Assembly (NCBI GenBank): GCA_902497035.1
Contig: CABVDL010000007.1
Span: forward strand, 1 to 46,975
Reading direction: 5' to 3'
Source: an uncultured Prevotella sp.
GTDB taxonomy: Bacteria; Bacteroidota; Bacteroidia; Bacteroidales; Bacteroidaceae
DNA length: 46,975 nt
Under the pieces are notes generated by a model. The model was not told where the DNA came from. It did not search any database and saw only the letters and a list, made by a program, of their open reading frames with translations. Position 1 is the first letter of the stretch, and each line of letters starts with the position of its first letter. A program made the translations under genes and the position numbers. Shown here piece by piece: positions 43,570 to 46,975 of this stretch.

Positions 43570-46500
43570 TTAGAAGGTAAGGTTCAAAGTGAACGTGAAA
43601 GACTTACGTGCCGGCCATTGCGCGGTCTCCGGGTCACGTCCCTTCCATTTGCTGTCGAAGGCGATGAAGAAGGGATTGGTGAGCGATGCTGAGACGTAGG
43701 CATTACGCAGGCCAATCATTGAGTAAACCGATTTGGGAATGTCGTACTGTAGGCTTATGCTGCGGCAACGGATAAAATCGGTGTCGGCAATGCGAGCCGT
43801 TGAGTAGTTGTACATTTCATAAATTGAATAGTATGCCACTGAACTGCCTTTGTCGCCATAGTAAAGCGTATAATTGAGCAAATTTGGATTACCCACAGGG
43901 ATAGAGGGAATATCGGTGACCAGCTCGTCGCCCGTCTTGCGCCAGCGCTGGAACATGTACTTCGGCGAGTTTGCCTCAGGCTGCGGCATGCCCGACGTGG
44001 CATAATATTGAGGCAGATAAGCCTGTGCGCCAAACGACATGGCGAACATGGCACGCAGATGGAAGTTTTTGTAACGCAGGGCTGTACTGATTCCTCCAGA
44101 AATGTCCGGGGTTGTGCACCCGGCCTTTACGAGGTAGCTCTTGAAGTCGAGAGGAGTGTCAATATTCAAACCGTTAAAGGTCGGCTGTCCGTTCTGTGAA
44201 TTAAGACCAGCAAAGTCAAAGGCATAAATGGTGCCGACGGGGTCGCCGTTGACGATAGCTGACCCGTTGAGATAGCTTGATGGCGAATTGACTATCTGAT
44301 TGTTCTCAATTTTATTGAAGTCACGGCTGGTATTGAACGACAGCGACCAAGTCCAGTCCTTTGTGCGAATTGGCGTACCGCTAATCATTATCTCATAGCC
44401 AGAGTTCTTGATGTGCGATCCTTTGATATAGGCTGTCGACACACCATACTCCGCTGCCACCTCACGCGAGGAGAGTACATTTGAGTTTTTGCTGTAGTAA
44501 TTGAACGTTGCACTAAGACGACCGTCAAAGAACGAGAAGTCAACACCAAGGTTCCAGTCCTTAGTCTTCTCCCAACCAAGATCTGGATAAGGCAACGACT
44601 TGATGTTCAGATAGTACTGATGGAAATAAGTATGAAGTCCCCCATCGGTGGCGATGAGATAAGGCGACACCTCGGACACTGCATTACCACGCCAACCATA
44701 AGAGAAGGAGATGTCGAACATGTCATACCAATTGTGCGCCCACTGCATCCACGGCTCCTCACCAATGCGCCATTTGGCGCCGAAAGAGAGTGTCGGATTG
44801 AAACGCTTGTTCTCATCCTGACCGAAGCGGTTGGAGGCATCCAAGCGGCCGTTCAGATTGACCACATAACGGTTGTCATAGCTGTAGACAGCTGTCATGT
44901 ACTCGCTCAGCTGGTTGGAGCGGGTGTTGGTAATGTTGCTGCCGGCGCGCATTTGCTCGGCCAGGTCAACCAATGACTGATAGCCTGTAGCGGACTTCAG
45001 GTCGCTGTGAGCGGGTACGCTGGCAAAGGCCTCACCACGGTATTTCAGATAGCCGTAACGCAGATTGGTCTCGCCGTCAGTCTTTTGCGATGTAGCCTGA
45101 AAGCCAAGATTAAATGTCACGGAATGTTTCTTGGCGAAGGTATTATTGTAAACGAGTGAGGCACGGCCTGAGTAATAATAGGAGTTGTTATTGGCAACAT
45201 TAAGCAGACCACCATAAGGTAACGGACTTGACTGCTCCTCTATGGAGTTGGCGTTGACTTCGCCCAGCTCATAGCCACGTATCTGAGCAATCTTATTGGA
45301 ATATTCAGTAGCCCACGACTTCAGCTTGCTTGTTGAGGCATAGGCCGACAAATCTGCCTGTATCTGAAGATGCTTGATGATATCCCACCGCATAGCCAGA
45401 CTGGCCTGGAACTTCGATGACATATTACGGCTGCCCGTATTTGCCAGTTCGTTAAGGATATTGTAGTTATAACGGCTTTTGTTGACAATAGCATAGCTTG
45501 TTGTACCCAAGACCGGATAATAATAGAGCGATCCGTCATCGTTGTAAGCGGGAATGGCTCTTGAAGTGTTCATGGCATAATCATAGGGCGAGACACCGCT
45601 GTAGAAGTCCTTGCCCTTACTGTAGCTGCCCATCAGCGACAAATCAATGTACAGTGTCCTGGTGGGGCGGAAAGTTGTATTTGACGAAGCAGAAAAGGCA
45701 AGGCGGTCGTTGCCCTTGGCCTCTCCCACGGAATTGTCAACACCCAGCGAGAAACGGCTTTGGAGTTTGTCGGTACCTCCCGAGAGACTGACATTATGAT
45801 TGGTGCTGACAGGTGTACGGAAGAGTATCTTGAACCAGTCCGTATTCATGTTTTCCATCTTGCGGAACTGCTGGTCAAACTCGTCCTTGGTGATTTTTCC
45901 TGACTGTAACTGTGAGAGGATGCCATAATAGCCCACAGGCAATACCTCGCGGGTATAGCTGTCGCGGTCCTGGTACATCTGCTGGTTGAACTCCATGTAT
46001 TGCTGCGAGTTCATCATGTCGTAGAGGCCATAGCTCGGGCGCTGGGTGATGGAGACCGAGCCGGAATAGTTGATGCTCAGCGGTGTGTTGGGCTTGGCTT
46101 TCTTCGTGGTGATGACAATCACGCCATTGGAGGCCTGAGAGCCATAGATGGCCGTTGCCGAGGCATCTTTAAGCACGGTGATAGTCTCGATGTCGTTGGG
46201 GTTGAGCCACGAGATGGCGTTGCCGGCCGTCTGCAGCATGTTGTCCATGTCGCTTGAGAGCGGACTTGCATCGTTGGGTATCGGGGTCGGATTGGTCTGG
46301 ATGACACCGTCGACCACCCACAGCGGCTCCTGATTGCCCAGAAGGGTCGAGGTGCCGCGGATGCGTATCTTCGGCGTGCCGCCCACCTTGCCGGTGACGT
46401 TGACGACCGACATGCCGGGAATGACACCCTGCAGCATCTGGTCGATGCTCGACTCATTGGCAATCAGCACATCACTGGCCTTCACCTGATTGACAGCACC

Positions 46501-46911
46501 GACGTACTGGCCACGGTTATAAGTGCCATATCCCGTGACCACCACCTCATCGGTCATTTTTGCGTCCTCTGCAAGCACCACGTCAATTTTTTGCTGGCCA
46601 GTGTATTTCACCTCCTTGGTCTGCATGCCGAGGTACGAAAAGACAATTGTGCCGCTGCTCACCTTCGACGTGGGCAGATGGAACGAGCCGTCACTGCTCG
46701 TCGTAGTACCGTAATTGTTGTCCTTGAACTTGATGGAAACGCCGATGAGCGGCTCACCTTTCTCATCGGTCACGGTTCCTACCAAGTAGCCCTTCTGAGG
46801 CTCAACGCCCTTGCTCTGATTCCGCTGGGCCATCATACCGAGCGGGGCACTCAGCAATACCAGCATGAGCGCAAGCACAAGGAACGATTTCTTTGTCTCT
46901 CTTCTCTCCAT
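43570..46911 (-). CDS. SusC/RagA-family TonB-dependent outer-membrane transporter
   Basis: The 1113-residue barrel imports its ligand with energy from TonB-ExbBD. It has a signal peptide of about 29 residues ending in MMAQ and a carboxypeptidase-like beta domain at about 40-115 (YLVGTVTDEKGEPLIGVSI). The TonB box region DEVVVTGYG is followed by a plug with the SusC signature (IRGTSTLLGNQEPLWVVDG) and DASATAIYGSQASNGVI. The barrel ends in FTFTLNLTF, a typical outer-membrane C-terminus. It is the first gene of the cluster. No clear promoter lies in the 64 bases left before the window edge. No anti-sigma/sigma pair or hybrid two-component regulator is visible in the window. Confidence 0.96.
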   Translation of the reverse strand: MERRETKKSFLVLALMLVLLSAPLGMMAQRNQSKGVEPQKGYLVGTVTDEKGEPLIGVSIKFKDNNYGTTTSSDGSFHLPTSKVSSGTIVFSYLGMQTKEVKYTGQQKIDVVLAEDAKMTDEVVVTGYGTYNRGQYVGAVNQVKASDVLIANESSIDQMLQGVIPGMSVVNVTGKVGGTPKIRIRGTSTLLGNQEPLWVVDGVIQTNPTPIPNDASPLSSDMDNMLQTAGNAISWLNPNDIETITVLKDASATAIYGSQASNGVIVITTKKAKPNTPLSINYSGSVSITQRPSYGLYDMMNSQQYMEFNQQMYQDRDSYTREVLPVGYYGILSQLQSGKITKDEFDQQFRKMENMNTDWFKILFRTPVSTNHNVSLSGGTDKLQSRFSLGVDNSVGEAKGNDRLAFSASSNTTFRPTRTLYIDLSLMGSYSKGKDFYSGVSPYDYAMNTSRAIPAYNDDGSLYYYPVLGTTSYAIVNKSRYNYNILNELANTGSRNMSSKFQASLAMRWDIIKHLQIQADLSAYASTSKLKSWATEYSNKIAQIRGYELGEVNANSIEEQSSPLPYGGLLNVANNNSYYYSGRASLVYNNTFAKKHSVTFNLGFQATSQKTDGETNLRYGYLKYRGEAFASVPAHSDLKSATGYQSLVDLAEQMRAGSNITNTRSNQLSEYMTAVYSYDNRYVVNLNGRLDASNRFGQDENKRFNPTLSFGAKWRIGEEPWMQWAHNWYDMFDISFSYGWRGNAVSEVSPYLIATDGGLHTYFHQYYLNIKSLPYPDLGWEKTKDWNLGVDFSFFDGRLSATFNYYSKNSNVLSSREVAAEYGVSTAYIKGSHIKNSGYEIMISGTPIRTKDWTWSLSFNTSRDFNKIENNQIVNSPSSYLNGSAIVNGDPVGTIYAFDFAGLNSQNGQPTFNGLNIDTPLDFKSYLVKAGCTTPDISGGISTALRYKNFHLRAMFAMSFGAQAYLPQYYATSGMPQPEANSPKYMFQRWRKTGDELVTDIPSIPVGNPNLLNYTLYYGDKGSSVAYYSIYEMYNYSTARIADTDFIRCRSISLQYDIPKSVYSMIGLRNAYVSASLTNPFFIAFDSKWKGRDPETAQWPARKSFTFTLNLTF

Positions 46912-46975
46912 ATTAATATATATTGGTGTCCGCTAAATAGATATAACGACTTATGGAATCCTTTTGGTTTAAAGA

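Overview
The window is chromosomal DNA of a member of the Bacteroidota, most likely a Bacteroidales/Prevotella-like gut or oral anaerobe. The evidence is a SusC/SusD (RagA/RagB) pair, a type IX secretion (T9SS) sorting domain, DUF4369, DUF349 and DUF1294 proteins, a tRNA without an encoded CCA end, and many promoters of the Bacteroidota type (TTTG, 19-20 bp, TAnnTTTG). Most of the window is moderately GC-rich housekeeping DNA. The stretch from about 5390 to 7430 is clearly AT-rich and looks acquired. Genus-level placement is a guess.

Layout. 1-433 is non-coding and carries four 45-bp units, each a hairpin. 434-5314 (minus) holds dpm1-like glycosyltransferase, mfd and a sugar O-acetyltransferase. 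5390-7430 is an AT-rich island with a T9SS cargo protein, a second in-frame sorting-domain remnant behind its stop codon, and the tail of a dead transposase. 7434-13349 (minus) runs from divIC and a small membrane protein through a DUF4369 lipoprotein, dihydroorotase, a stand-alone methionine-synthase reactivation domain and a membrane phosphoesterase to a PlsC acyltransferase. A divergent promoter pair separates this block from dnaX. tRNA-Arg(CCG), pepT and a CPA2 antiporter follow on the plus strand.

19502-23273 (minus) is an AspT/YidE-type transporter, a fused ThrE-type exporter and a Nudix hydrolase. An aldose-epimerase-like gene (plus) follows, then a minus-strand ribosome operon rsmA-frr-rsgA. 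Upstream of rsmA lies a 29-residue single-pass membrane protein gene with its own promoter and terminator. Next on the plus strand are a flippase-like membrane protein, pepD, corA with a structured leader, a five-repeat DUF349 protein and a DUF1294 protein.

34142-46911 (minus) is one long co-directional cluster: SusC, SusD, a degenerate metallopeptidase-like lipoprotein, three paralogous exported TlpA-like thioredoxin proteins and a secreted alpha/beta hydrolase. No glycoside hydrolase is present. I infer a RagAB-like importer for peptides or another non-glycan ligand, coupled to periplasmic thiol-disulfide chemistry.

The best candidates for something undescribed are the corA leader (leader peptide plus mutually exclusive hairpins), the 29-residue membrane protein, the SusCD-TlpA cluster, the tandem sorting-domain remnant, and two intergenic palindromic elements with an 8-bp GGAAG period.
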